Shown: positions 53,175 through 63,027, counted from the first letter of the stretch. The stretch is 64,000 bases of DNA from Oikopleura dioica (GCA_907165135.1 OU015568.1:14705208-14769207), one strand, 5' to 3'. Made by a program: numbers and translations. The notes: generated from the sequence alone by a model not told the origin.

Positions 53175-56100
53175 TCATTTGGAACTGGGCAAGGGCAAAG
53201 GTCTCAGAAAACGGATGTTCCTTTTCAGAACGCTCCCACTTGATTCGTCTCTGATCTCATAGACATCAGGGCTGAGCTTCTTTGTGATGACGGCGGTGTT
53301 GCGGAAGGAGACATGTAACTTCTTGCACTTTCCGATCCGCATGGGTGCCCAATAGGCGACTCGCTGATCCACTTCGAGCGAGGTTCCATGAAACGGCTTG
53401 ACGTGATGTGCAGCTTGTTCTTGGTACTTTCCGGCGAGAAACTGGCCAACTTGACGCAGCCATCCAGACATGTAGCCACTCCAGAGAAAGGGGTCGTCGT
53501 TGTTGTCGGGCTCAGGCCGGAGGTGAAAGAGCGGGAGTTCCATAGGGCGCCCTGTGAGTGCTTCAGAGGGACTTAACCCGCTCAGTGCTTCCGTTGGCGT
53601 ATTGTTGATTGTGTGAAGGACAAAGCAGACTTGGCGGCTCCAGTCATCGCGGCTGACATTTGCCAGTCGAGCCTTCAATCCCAAGGATCTAAATTTTCTT
53701 TCGATGCGGTTGCTCTGAGCGTGAAAAGGGCTGATGTAGGCGACGCGGATGTTGAAGGCTTCCATGACGCGATCGAAAACGGCATTTCGAAACTCTTTTC
53801 CATTGTCGCAACGGAGCATGGCCCCTTGCGCGTTGTTGCTCAGCAAAACGTCGGCCAACGCAAATGCCACCGTCTCAGCCTTCTTATCCGGTAGGCATCT
53901 TCCCACAAGGTAGCGCGTGCAATCGTCCATAACTCCCAAGAAGAACCGATTTCCAAGAATATCTACTGAGCCGAAATCGGACAAATCGACATACAATTTC
54001 TGCCAAGGCTTTGTGCTTACTTCCGGCCTAGGCGGGTGGAGAGCCTTAAGTTTTGGCCGTGGCTTGGTGCGCCAACAGGTGTGGCAATCGTTGCAGACTT
54101 CATTGCATACCCGTTGAAGGCCATTGATGAAGAACTTCCGTTTCAGGATCCTCTGAAGGGCAAGTGTTCCAGGATGACCCATTTTGCAGTGGACGAAGGA
54201 GGCAATCTCGATGTGAAGCTGCTCAGGAAGGGTGATGATGTCCTTGTCGCGTGACAGAACCCATACACCCTGCTCATCAGTGGCAATTTCTCCTCTTTTC
54301 TGCATTCTTATCAGCACTGGATCGATTTCTTGGAGTCTGATGATGTCGCAGGCTCTGTAGGGCACGTCGCCGCTGATCATAACGACCTTTTGACCGGCTT
54401 CTTCCTTTGCTTTTTCTTCCTCTTTCGCCAATCGTTTCGCCCGACGCGTCTGCATCGCAAGAATTTCGAAGATTTCTGGTCCCTTTGGTCGCAGCTCGAT
54501 CTTGTTGAGAAATCCCCGATCGATGTGTCCATCGGATTCGTCATGGTCGTCGTCGTTGGCGATTTCGTATGCGCGCGATAAGGCGTCGCTAGAGACGATA
54601 ACAGGCTCGTTATTGGGAACATACGTTATTCCCTTAACCCTGAACCTACTCAGCCTTGCGTACAGGTTCGTTACACGCACTGGCACATCTTGCCGGAGGC
54701 GACGTTCATTCAGAACTAACTGCAGCGACTTGTGGTCAGTCAGCGCGTAGACTTGGCTCATGTAAATTTCATACTCGAAATTTTCCAAAGAGCAGACCAA
54801 TCCCAGTAGTTCGAGATATCGGGACGGTAGCTTCCGCTCGCCATCAGTCAGCGCGCGCGAATAGAAACCCAACGGAAAAAGCCGCCCATTTTCGTCCCTC
54901 TGGTACAGACAAGCGCCGATTCCAGTGGTGCTGGCATCAGTTGCGATCACGAGGTCCATTGACTCGTCGCGGTGCTTGAAGGAGACAACTTGAGCGAGTG
55001 CTTCTTTGTAGCTGGAGAAGGCTTCTTCATGCTGGGATTTCCACACGAATTTTTCTTTTGAAGGCGCAGCTAACTTGAACAACGGAGACAGCAAGCGGTG
55101 GCCATCCTTGACAAAGTGGGAGTAAAAGTTGCAAAGCCCAAGAAAGCGCCTGAGAAGCTTTCGGTTCCCTGGGCGTGGAAAACGTCGGATTGGGTCAAGC
55201 TTGTCATCCAAAGGCCGTATTCCGTCTTGACTTACTTGAAATCCCAGGTACTGGAAGTCTTTCACGCCAAAGTGGCTTTTGGAGATTTTAAGCAGAAGAC
55301 CGTTCTCGAGCATTATTTTCAAAAACTCGTCGACTGCCGAAAGATGCTCCTTGAAGTCCCCATGAACCAATATGATATCATCCATCAATACCGACAGTCC
55401 AGGAATGTGCGAACAGAGTCGGTCGATCACGTGAGCAAAGACGGAGGGCGAATTCATCAGACCAAAGGCCATTCGTCGGCAGATGTACTGTCGGCCAAGG
55501 AAAGAGAACGCACACTTGTGCATGTCCTGTGGGGCCGTTCGGATCTGTGAAAAGGCGGAGGCGATATCGACGGAAGTCACATAGAGCTTGCCTTTCGTGT
55601 TTGAAATGTCACGTGACAATTTGGACATCAATTCTTGGAGGGAGGGGATCGGCCAACGCGTGGGGATCGTCAACTGGTTGAGCCGCCTTGCGTCTAATAC
55701 AGGGCGGACGTCGTCTTTGCCCTTCTTCACAAAAAAGAGAGGGAGGTTAAAGTCGCTCGCTCCCCTCTTGACGACGCCCGCCTTGCACCAATTTTCGATG
55801 ACCACTGTAGCCTTCTCTCTGCATCCAGGGCGCACAGGAATAGGCTTCTCGTAAACTCGGGCTGTCTCATCTTTCAGTCGGATTCTGAAGGCCAGAGACT
55901 TCGCCATGCCGAGATCCTGCGGTCCAGTCGAGAAAACCTTCCAATACTTGTCCAGCTTCTCCGTCATTGCTTTCTTCTCTTCGAACGTGAGGTCAGGGCC
56001 GATTTCCACTTCCTTGTACTTATAGCGGTCTGGACCCTTAAGTCGAATTTCGCGATTTCGTTGATGCTCCTCCCACTCACGGTCGAATTCACTGCTTGAA

Positions 56101-56837
56101 ACACTGACCAGCTCATTGAACTCAAACTGCCCCCTTTTCGTTCTTTTCATGAGGCTAGCGGTCGCCACCTGCGCGCCCTCTGGAATGGTAAGCGCCACGT
56201 TCGTTGAGTTGTATACGAGGATTGTTTGGCATTTCGCAGCACTGTAAATCGCTTCACAAGTCTCGATACCTTGTTCCTTGCAGAATCCATCTGGTGAAGG
56301 CTCAACCAGGATCACATCCTCGAGCTCGTCTTCACCGACAGGAACTTTCACTCTGATTGGCATTAAGGACTCAGGACCAATGGTAGCCGCGACCAAATTG
56401 TTTAGTGCAAGGTGTCGGCCAGTTTGAACCATATCGTAGGTCTCTCCGTCAATCTGGATCGTTTCTGTGTCTCGGTTGATCCTCAATTCTTTCCAGCTGT
56501 TCATTCCAAGGATACATTCGTGGTTGAGGCCAGGGACGATGAGGAAACTCTGGTAACGAACTCTTCCGTTCAGGCACAATGGTAGAATGATCTTTTCCTT
56601 GCAGCGCATCTTGTCAGAATTCGCAACGACAATGCTCGCTTCCACAGGCTCACGGCGCGCGTTAGGGAATTTAGCAGCGAGTTCTTGGGCCAAAATCGAG
56701 CAGTTGGCTCCCGAATCAACGAGAGTAAGAAGTTCAGTGTCGAGAATTTGTAGTCTGATTTTCGGAAGCAGGGAAGGCAGCGAGATTTCATGACAGGCGA
56801 GTTTTTGGCTTTCTGAGCCTGGAGAATCCCCGCCTAG
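53175..56837 (-). CDS. pol: Pol polyprotein (protease, RT, RNase H, integrase)
   Basis: The frame is open from the codon after the gag stop (56,837) to 53,175. Domain order: aspartic protease with LVDSGANCS near 56,715; reverse transcriptase with PLFFVKKGK, the AFGLMNSPSVF block and catalytic LMDDIIL; RNase H with ATDASTTGIGA; integrase with an HHCC zinc finger (HCKMGH, CNDCHTC) and the D-D-E core (YVDLSDFG, RCDNGKEF, NRIERKF). Integrase after RNase H is the Ty3/gypsy order. No own ATG is needed because gag and pol share one frame separated only by a TGA; an internal start is less likely. No stop or frame break was seen. Confidence 0.95.
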   Translation of the reverse strand, partial: LGGDSPGSESQKLACHEISLPSLLPKIRLQILDTELLTLVDSGANCSILAQELAAKFPNARREPVEASIVVANSDKMRCKEKIILPLCLNGRVRYQSFLIVPGLNHECILGMNSWKELRINRDTETIQIDGETYDMVQTGRHLALNNLVAATIGPESLMPIRVKVPVGEDELEDVILVEPSPDGFCKEQGIETCEAIYSAAKCQTILVYNSTNVALTIPEGAQVATASLMKRTKRGQFEFNELVSVSSSEFDREWEEHQRNREIRLKGPDRYKYKEVEIGPDLTFEEKKAMTEKLDKYWKVFSTGPQDLGMAKSLAFRIRLKDETARVYEKPIPVRPGCREKATVVIENWCKAGVVKRGASDFNLPLFFVKKGKDDVRPVLDARRLNQLTIPTRWPIPSLQELMSKLSRDISNTKGKLYVTSVDIASAFSQIRTAPQDMHKCAFSFLGRQYICRRMAFGLMNSPSVFAHVIDRLCSHIPGLSVLMDDIILVHGDFKEHLSAVDEFLKIMLENGLLLKISKSHFGVKDFQYLGFQVSQDGIRPLDDKLDPIRRFPRPGNRKLLRRFLGLCNFYSHFVKDGHRLLSPLFKLAAPSKEKFVWKSQHEEAFSSYKEALAQVVSFKHRDESMDLVIATDASTTGIGACLYQRDENGRLFPLGFYSRALTDGERKLPSRYLELLGLVCSLENFEYEIYMSQVYALTDHKSLQLVLNERRLRQDVPVRVTNLYARLSRFRVKGITYVPNNEPVIVSSDALSRAYEIANDDDHDESDGHIDRGFLNKIELRPKGPEIFEILAMQTRRAKRLAKEEEKAKEEAGQKVVMISGDVPYRACDIIRLQEIDPVLIRMQKRGEIATDEQGVWVLSRDKDIITLPEQLHIEIASFVHCKMGHPGTLALQRILKRKFFINGLQRVCNEVCNDCHTCWRTKPRPKLKALHPPRPEVSTKPWQKLYVDLSDFGSVDILGNRFFLGVMDDCTRYLVGRCLPDKKAETVAFALADVLLSNNAQGAMLRCDNGKEFRNAVFDRVMEAFNIRVAYISPFHAQSNRIERKFRSLGLKARLANVSRDDWSRQVCFVLHTINNTPTEALSGLSPSEALTGRPMELPLFHLRPEPDNNDDPFLWSGYMSGWLRQVGQFLAGKYQEQAAHHVKPFHGTSLEVDQRVAYWAPMRIGKCKKLHVSFRNTAVITKKLSPDVYEIRDESSGSVLKRNIRFLRPLPLPSSK

Positions 56838-56840
56838 TCA
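56834..56840 (-). promoter_or_regulatory. Leaky stop context TGA-CTAG between gag and pol
   Basis: Gag ends at TGA (56,838-56,840) followed by CTAG, and the pol frame continues in phase. UGA-CUAG is the best characterised readthrough context in animals and some viruses, so pol is probably made by stop-codon readthrough rather than frameshifting. Confidence 0.75.
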
Positions 56841-58418
56841 ATGCTGGGATTTTGTTGGGCACATTTGCTTGAAGTGACGAGGCGGGTAACCAGTTGGCAA
56901 AAGTGGGCACACCTCACAGTAAGGCTTCGTGTTGCGATGATTCTTGCTCCCACCCTGTCCTTGCTTCTGGCCTTGTGATTGCTGCTGCTGCTGCGTCGAG
57001 TTGTAAGCGGACTGGTTCTCAGCAATCATTTCTATTTTGTTCAGAAGCCGCTCAAAAGACGAGTCTTGCTTTATTGCGATCGCTTCCAACTGGTCCAGTC
57101 GCGACGTGATTGTTGAAATCTGCCTGATTCCAGTCATCAAGGAACAGTTTCTCATCACGTGCCCATTTTCGCCGCACAGGTGGCAGACGATTTCGCGATT
57201 TGCTGCATTCAAATCGTACTCGTCATTCTCGAGATCCACGGCTTCGGCTGGGCTAGCGAAAGTTCCCTCAAGAAGGCTGAGGATTTCTGCTACCGAGGAA
57301 AGATTGGTTGGCATCTGCTGGGCGATCCAAGCGAGATAGAAGGACTGAAATTCGCTTGGGCGGAGGATTCTTCGCAGTGCCTGGCGCAACACCGTTTGCT
57401 TGGCTTCTTCAGGCAGATTTGGGAAAACGGATCCAGCAGAAGAGAGAAGATTGATAAGTCGCGAAAAGGCAGCAGTCACGGTCTCTTGACGTCCACGAGA
57501 GAGCTTTTCGATCAACAACGTCAGCTTCTGATGACTGAATCCCAATCTTTTACGGAGGCGTTCCGCGGCATCTTCGAAGTTTCCAAGACCCGAAATTCCG
57601 ATTTCTCGCTGAATTTGCGGGCTGAGCTTAGTTCGAAGCACGATCATGCGCTGCGCGTCGCTCCACTCGTAGATACTTCCCAAATTCAGAATTTGGTCAA
57701 GCAGATTCTCGATCTCTTGCGGCTCTCGCGAAACAACGAGTTTGATGTCGGAACTTTCCTTTCTTAAGTTGTCTCTGGCTTTTCCAGTGCTTGCACCAGC
57801 AGAGTTGACTGCGAATTGATTCATCGGCGGCGTCAGAGGAGGCGAAGTTTTCGCAAATTGCGCTGATTGACCAATCACGTTCCTATTCGAGGCCAATCCA
57901 GAATTTAGGCGATTTCCGAAAAGACCATATTGACCACCAAATGCTGCCGATGTAGTAGTAGTAGATCCACCAAGGATGCGGGAGACCGAATCGGCTCTGG
58001 AATTGCTCTCCTGAGGAGTAAACATCGAGGACGCAGTCATTGAATCAAGACTTGTCGTCGAGATCGGCACCGTTGAGCAAGGCTGCGGAAATGCAAAGGA
58101 CGATGATGAAACAGGCGCTGGACTTGTTACCGATGGCAACTCCGTCGTGGGTACTGAAATGATCGAGGACGACAGTAATAGAGCAGGATCAGCGCTACTG
58201 ACAGTCGTTACTGGTGCATCCTGGTTCTCAGTATCGATGTTATCTGTATTGATAACAAAGTCTTTAAGATCGTCCGTTCGGCGATATCCAATTTTCTTAG
58301 CATGAGCCCGAAGTGTTTGTTGTAATTCAGCCTTTAGGCCTTTAGTGTCCAACTTGAGGCGTTTGCAGACTGCTCGAAGTTCGGCAACAGTGAGTTCAGC
58401 AACAGGTTTGAGGCCCAT
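56838..58418 (-). CDS. gag: Gag polyprotein with CCHC zinc knuckle
   Basis: 526 residues. The N-terminal part begins with a SAP-like helix pair (LTVAELRAVCKRLKLD...LKAELQQTL), then a Ser/Thr-rich linker, a capsid-like helical region (about residues 230-390) and a single zinc knuckle CHLCGENGHVMRNC (C-x2-C-x4-H-x4-C) at about residue 420, followed by a Gln/Gly-rich nucleic-acid-binding tail. The SAP-like start resembles DNA-binding motifs and is unusual for gag. It ends at the TGA discussed separately. Confidence 0.9.
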   Translation of the reverse strand: MGLKPVAELTVAELRAVCKRLKLDTKGLKAELQQTLRAHAKKIGYRRTDDLKDFVINTDNIDTENQDAPVTTVSSADPALLLSSSIISVPTTELPSVTSPAPVSSSSFAFPQPCSTVPISTTSLDSMTASSMFTPQESNSRADSVSRILGGSTTTTSAAFGGQYGLFGNRLNSGLASNRNVIGQSAQFAKTSPPLTPPMNQFAVNSAGASTGKARDNLRKESSDIKLVVSREPQEIENLLDQILNLGSIYEWSDAQRMIVLRTKLSPQIQREIGISGLGNFEDAAERLRKRLGFSHQKLTLLIEKLSRGRQETVTAAFSRLINLLSSAGSVFPNLPEEAKQTVLRQALRRILRPSEFQSFYLAWIAQQMPTNLSSVAEILSLLEGTFASPAEAVDLENDEYDLNAANREIVCHLCGENGHVMRNCSLMTGIRQISTITSRLDQLEAIAIKQDSSFERLLNKIEMIAENQSAYNSTQQQQQSQGQKQGQGGSKNHRNTKPYCEVCPLLPTGYPPRHFKQMCPTKSQH

Positions 58419-59252
58419 GTTGACTTTAGGAGAGGCGCGCTTTTGCTTAGATGAGTGTCCGACGAATCGACAAGCTAGCGAGCGTTTTTTCGGGTAAACG
58501 AGTGATACCCTTAAGTTTCGACTGGGAGAAATGGTGTCAGTCGCAGCAGAAAGTTTGCGTGCGAGCTCAGCTCAGCGGGTTCCAGAAATGACAGGACGCT
58601 GCTAATGAAGAGTTCTGCGGGATACTTCGTTTGATTGCAACGAGAACAGCAGGAGACTGATAATGAGCAGCGGAATTCTGCGGGTAATCGACACGTGCGA
58701 CCGTCGTTGTGATCACTCAACGGGTTGCTGATGATCGAGGTTGATAGTCGTGATTTGTGTTAACGGAACCACGCGGGAGCTTGTTACCAAAATCAAAGCG
58801 CAGCGTATAGTTGACTACTTCTGTAACTGAGTAGATGTGTATCTGCGTGGCAGGAGAACAACGCAAGTTACGGTAGCGCAGTAGGAAATCAGTCGTGCGG
58901 CGATACGGTGCTAAAAATCGGCGCGGCTCGGTTGGAGACCACTCGCGGAAGTTTTTCCGGCGTCGCGGTAGGAAGTCACTCGTGCGGCGATGCGGCGCTC
59001 GGAATCGGCGCGGCTCGGTTGGAGACCACTAGCGCGTGTGAGATCGCAACGATAAAGAAGTCCAGGCAATCCAAAGATCCAATAAAGGCGTCCACCAAAA
59101 GATAAAACACTTTTCCCAAATTGCCTTTCTTCCCACTCCCAAGATTCACACTTTAACTTACAAGTTTCAGCAACAGGATCTGGATTCGGCACAATTGGAG
59201 AGTTCTCTTGATGTAGTTTTCAGTCTTCGTTCGGGGGAGGTCTCTGGGTTTT
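58419..59252 (-). other. Untranslated leader of the retroelement
   Basis: About 830 bases between the primer-binding site and gag. It contains two direct copies of a 63-bp GC-rich unit (58,881-58,943 and 58,968-59,030), each with GCGCGGCTCGGTTGGAGACC; the position suits a packaging or dimerisation signal or a translation-control element. Confidence 0.6.
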
Positions 59253-59270
59253 TTATCTGTGCAGTCGCCA
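59253..59270 (-). other. tRNA primer-binding site
   Basis: On the - strand TGGCGACTGCACAGATAA starts one base inside the 5' LTR, complementary to a tRNA 3' end carrying CCA. The specific tRNA was not identified. Confidence 0.7.
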
Positions 59271-59271
59271 G

Positions 59272-59498
59272 TGATATACTTGGCTCTTGCGTATATATAT
59301 TTCTTGATTCAACTGGTGAAAAAGTCGTCCAACTTATACAAGCTCACTTTATTGAATGATCCTAAATGGATCTTGCACAGGGAAGAGCGCGGGAAAAGCA
59401 GCTGATTAAGGTGCGCACAGTTGATAAAGAGCGGAAGTGTGCTAATTAATCTAGGTTGCCCGGGAGATTAATTGAGGACTTTATGTCAACACACATCA
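59272..59498 (-). repeat. 5' LTR (right copy)
   Basis: 227 bp, TG...CA, apparently identical to the left LTR. Followed by the GCAG target duplication and then the displaced TAG of FAAH. Confidence 0.95.
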
Positions 59499-59572
59499 GC
59501 AGTAGTCTTTATTTGTTGCGAGTTCTTTACATGTATTTCTTAGTTCAATTCGGACTCATTTTCTTGAATAAA
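59499..59572 (+). other. Displaced FAAH stop codon, 3' UTR and polyadenylation signal
   Basis: GCAG followed by TAG at 59,499-59,505 is the original end of FAAH (Gln codon then stop). AATAAA at 59,567-59,572 is probably its native poly(A) signal, now about 9 kb away from the coding sequence. Confidence 0.7.
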
Positions 59573-59759
59573 TTTCCAATTAAACCCGATGAAATGTGTA
59601 GGAATCTCTCTTCCTGGGCGCTTGAATCACTATTTGAATGTTAATTTCACGATTTACCCGCTTCGTAATTCGCCTGTCATCTTGTAAGAGGCCATTATTA
59701 AGCTTTGTAAAGAGAAATTGAAGAATATATGACCGATCAGATATTCAATCTATTCAAAT

Positions 59760-60592
59760 ATGTTGCTTTATGAAGTAACAGAATCTTTTTTATATGATGG
59801 AAAGATGGGTGAAACAACTTTTTATTCTTGTGATAGAGATGAAATCTTTGGAGCTTATGTTACTGCTTGGCTGTGGATTTGGTACAGTTTCTTACTACTA
59901 CCTGCTGCCGGAAATGACTCTGAACTCTTGTCCGGTATTTGCGGTTTATCGGGAATTTTCGCGTCTTCCTTTACACTACATACCTACATTAGCAGTAAAA
60001 GATCCGATATGGAGCTTGTTTACTTGAGGGCTTCGTTGGCATTGAGCTGTATAACTTATACAGTATAAGTGAGTATTTACGTCCTACGGCGAAAATACGG
60101 TGAATAAATTTAGGCTTTATTTTTTCTTTTTGCGCGTTTGCTAACGGAATCCGGAGATTATGTTTGATAAAGAATAAAGAAGTTTTGGAGTATTCAAATC
60201 AGCAAGTTGTGCCTCAAAATCACATTATCCTCCAACCCACGGTTCAAACGATTGTACCGGCTCAACCGGTTGTTCCGATTCAACCGGTTGTTCCGAACCC
60301 GTACGATGAAGACGCTCCTCCAGGTTCGTGTTTTTCAAGCGTTCATATGATTATTTTCCATAAAGCATACAATGATGTCGTTGAAGGACAAGTTCCCAGT
60401 TCACAGCAACCTCAAGTTTTCCCCATTTATGTTCAAGTTGCAGCACCTGGAAATGACGATAGTGCCGGAAAAAGCGATTGCTTTGATTGCTCACTCGTTA
60501 TGAGTGTTATTGTCACGATGATGCTGAACATCCTCTTCAGTGTGCTCTGCGTTGTGTATTTGTCCATTGGACTAGGAAGATGCAAGCATTAG
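59760..60592 (+). CDS. Multi-pass membrane protein with Pro-rich loop, tandem paralogue 1
   Basis: Start near 59,760 or 59,804. It shows an acidic patch then EIFGAYVTAWLW (helix), LRASLALSCITY (helix), a Gln/Pro/Val-rich cytosolic stretch with repeated QPVVP units and NPYDEDAPPG, and a last helix (VMSVIVTMMLNILFSVLCVVYL) ending GRCKH. The same layout recurs in the next gene. The exon join around 60,062-60,114 is uncertain: canonical GT-AG borders lead to an early stop unless a second tiny intron is used. No family recognised; the pattern of four helices plus Pro-rich segment is reminiscent of tetraspan scaffold proteins. Confidence 0.55.
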
Positions 60593-60720
60593 CGATTTCA
60601 TGCTTCTGAATTTCCTGTGACCGTTTGTCTTCAATAAAATTTATGAATCTCAATAGAGCACACACGATTCTGATCTCCGCAAATATAAAAATTTTTTGAT
60701 TCTGAGAGACGGCGAGAGAA

Positions 60721-61679
60721 ATGGAAAGCATTATTCCTGCTTATTCCTCAAGCTGCAGGTATTCAGACATTTTTGGAGCATTTGTTACTGCATGCATTTG
60801 GTTTGCATTCAATAAAGTGATTGTTGGAGTGTCTCTTTGCTTGGGAAGCTCTGTGACTCATAAAAATGTTTTCATGGAATACGTTCTTGTTTGGGTGATT
60901 TGCGCATTGAATATAACCGCCGCCGTTTTGATTATTGTTGTTTATGCTGATGGATACTACTCTCTTCATTTGCCGATATTGAGAGCATCAATGGCGATGT
61001 CCTGCATCGATCTCATTGTCTCTCTGATATTTACACTACAGATAATCAAACTGTTCTGCTCATTCAAAAATCGGCAAGTCAGGGAAAATGAGCAGCAAGG
61101 ACAAAATAATTGCGAGCCCGAGGAAATTGTCCCTTCCGCGCCCAACCGGTCGGCTTTTGCTACTACAACTGCGCCACCTAGACCACCACGTAAGGATTTT
61201 ACTTGTCCAAAATCATAAAAAATAAGCACCAAATACAACGACATTCGCCTCGCCACAAAGCCAAGCTGCTGTTCCAGTTTCATTACCCGTCACTGGGCCT
61301 GCACCCCAGACAATTCCAGGTTGCTTTCAAAGAATTCAAAATTTGAATTTCAAAAATATAACTTGATTTTTAGTCGCCAACAGCTTACCAACTTACGTTC
61401 AACTTCCGAATGGTCAACTGCAGATGGTGCAGCCAATTCAACAACCAACAGTCCAAACAATTTATGTTGCTCCACCACCACCTCGACCAGTCGTCCCTGT
61501 CCAAACAAGCGAGGATTTTCTCTATCGCTTTGTGATCGCTCAAATACTTCGTAAGATAAATTATATAATGAAAGGTTTCTATTTTCGATGTTTTAAGTGA
61601 TGCTGACGAACATTGCCTTTGCTGGAGTTTGTGTTGGATATCTCGCTCATGGAATTTTATCCTGCAAACATGCAACATG
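60721..61679 (+). CDS. Multi-pass membrane protein with Pro-rich loop, tandem paralogue 2
   Basis: Begins MESIIPAYSSS then DIFGAFVTACIWFAF, YVLVWVICALNITAAVLIIVVY, LRASMAMSCIDLIVSLIFTL, a polar stretch with PSAPNRSAF and PPRPPRKD, later exons rich in Pro, Gln and Val, and a final helix (MLTNIAFAGVCVGYLAHGIL) ending SCKHAT. IFGAFVTA, LRASMAMSCI and the CKH end align with the preceding gene, so the two arose by tandem duplication. Introns at about 61,190-61,246, 61,320-61,373 and 61,549-61,598. Confidence 0.6.
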
Positions 61680-61912
61680 AATATAATAAAAAATATTTGA
61701 AAATGGGAATTTATTTAGAAATATACAGATAGAAAAGATCGCAAACTGGTGTCAGTTGCGTCAGGCAAGTAGAATGACAGAGAAGTGTTTTTTTTACAAG
61801 AAGGGTTTATACTTTTGAGTGTCCATTTGATTGTCTCGAATGAACATGATTCCACTTGAGGATTATTTAAAGAAAAGCCAAGCATAATTTTAAAATTGTG
61901 AAAATTATAATT

Positions 61913-63027
61913 TTACAAGGGGCATGTTCCGATCGCCTTTGTACTTCCATCTTTGCAGCATTCTTGACGCTCCGGGTTAAAGAGATTCACCTGAAGTCCC
62001 TTCCCGCAACAATTTTTCACCACTGGTTCTTTGGCGCCAACCGCTGGTCGAGGAGACGTTTCCTTTTGACCGGCACGAATGAGGTCCATTGCATCTGGGT
62101 GAGAATCTTCGTGATGAGGAGCACATTGAGTTGATCGATCAAACCCTCCTCGCTGCGTGTATTCTTCATTCCAGGTATCCTCGACTTCTGCGATTTCCTT
62201 GGCAAAGTCGGTGTCACACTCGCAAAGATCTCGGCCGCATCCGGTGTCGTTTTCGGCTAGAAATCAATGCTGTCTTAGAAGAGCAAAATATATCTTACAG
62301 CAAGCTCCGTGGAGACTGTATGGGCTCTGGGATGGGCAATCATGGTACGTCTTGTGGATGCATTTGTAGCAGTTGATTAGTTTTTGGCAAACTCTATCAA
62401 TGGCATCGACTGGCTTTCCTTTGCCGATTGTATCGTGCCACTGGAAATCTTTGTGGTACAACTCACTAGCGAAAAAATACCTTAAATGGCCGTGTCACTT
62501 TCTTTCTTACCTTGGAAGACAGTAGCATCCGTAGTATTTCAGCTTCCCACTATCCTGAAAACCAGCTTGCTCGATCATCGCATTGAGCGCAAGAGATTTT
62601 CCGACAGCTTTGTATTTGACTTTCAGATCATGGTCCTAAATTCAATCAGATTTCCGCTGCCGATATATTTGCTTACCGCTGATGGATGCTCGAAATACCC
62701 AGTCTGCTTTTGCCAATCGCCGATTTGGTTGAAAAGACTGAGGCCGATTCTTTCATCAGAGAGCTTGAACAAGTTCTTTGAAAGGATCGCGACGTTGGTC
62801 TTTGGATTAGAAAAGGTCGATTGAGGAGCGTTGGAGTCGATTTGCACCACGTGATTTCGATACGCTGCTTTTAGCTCGACGGTTTCTGGAGCAGTTGTAG
62901 TGTCATTTCGGTCTGGAGCAGCTGTTGATTCGTCAGCTCTGCAAAAAGCTAGAAAAAAAGGTTGATTAATTCTCTGTTGGAATCTCTTTTTGGGCAATTT
63001 ACCGAAAACAAACGGAAGCACGCGCAT
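61913..63027 (-). CDS. Secretory phospholipase A2-like protein lacking the catalytic His-Asp pair
   Basis: Read from 63,027: a basic and hydrophobic N-terminus (possible signal), a linker, then the PLA2 fold: YYGCYC (start of the Ca2+ loop), IGKGKPVDAIDRVCQKLINCYKC in place of the active-site helix, and CGRDLCECDTDFAKEIAE, the conserved second helix with its Cys-Glu-Cys-Asp. A Cys-rich C-terminal extension ends NPERQECCKDG..GTCPL. In the active-site helix the usual D-x-C-C-x-x-H-D-x-C-Y reads D-R-V-C-Q-K-L-I-N-C-Y, so the catalytic His and the Asp after it are Leu and Ile. About 20 residues are also inserted after YGCYC in the Ca2+ loop. It is probably a non-enzymatic binding protein. Introns near 62,257-62,300, 62,465-62,510, 62,637 and 62,950. 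Confidence 0.75.

Larger units (their letters stand above)
50456..59498 (-). mobile_element. Full-length Ty3/gypsy LTR retroelement with env-like gene (Tor-like)
   Basis: A 9,043-bp provirus-like element on the - strand: 5' LTR (59,272-59,498), primer-binding site, leader with a 63-bp direct repeat, gag, pol, env-like gene, polypurine tract and 3' LTR (50,456-50,682). LTRs are 227 bp, begin TG and end CA, and I find no difference between them. gag, pol and env frames are uninterrupted. The order protease, reverse transcriptase, RNase H, integrase places it in Ty3/gypsy. Env-bearing Ty3/gypsy elements of this kind are known in Oikopleura as Tor elements; assignment to a named subfamily would need a search. 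Confidence 0.95.

Noticed and set aside
51468..58418. Many + strand open frames of 60-200 codons opposite gag, pol and env
   Set aside because: They are shadows of the - strand retroelement genes, whose domains and codon usage are clear.
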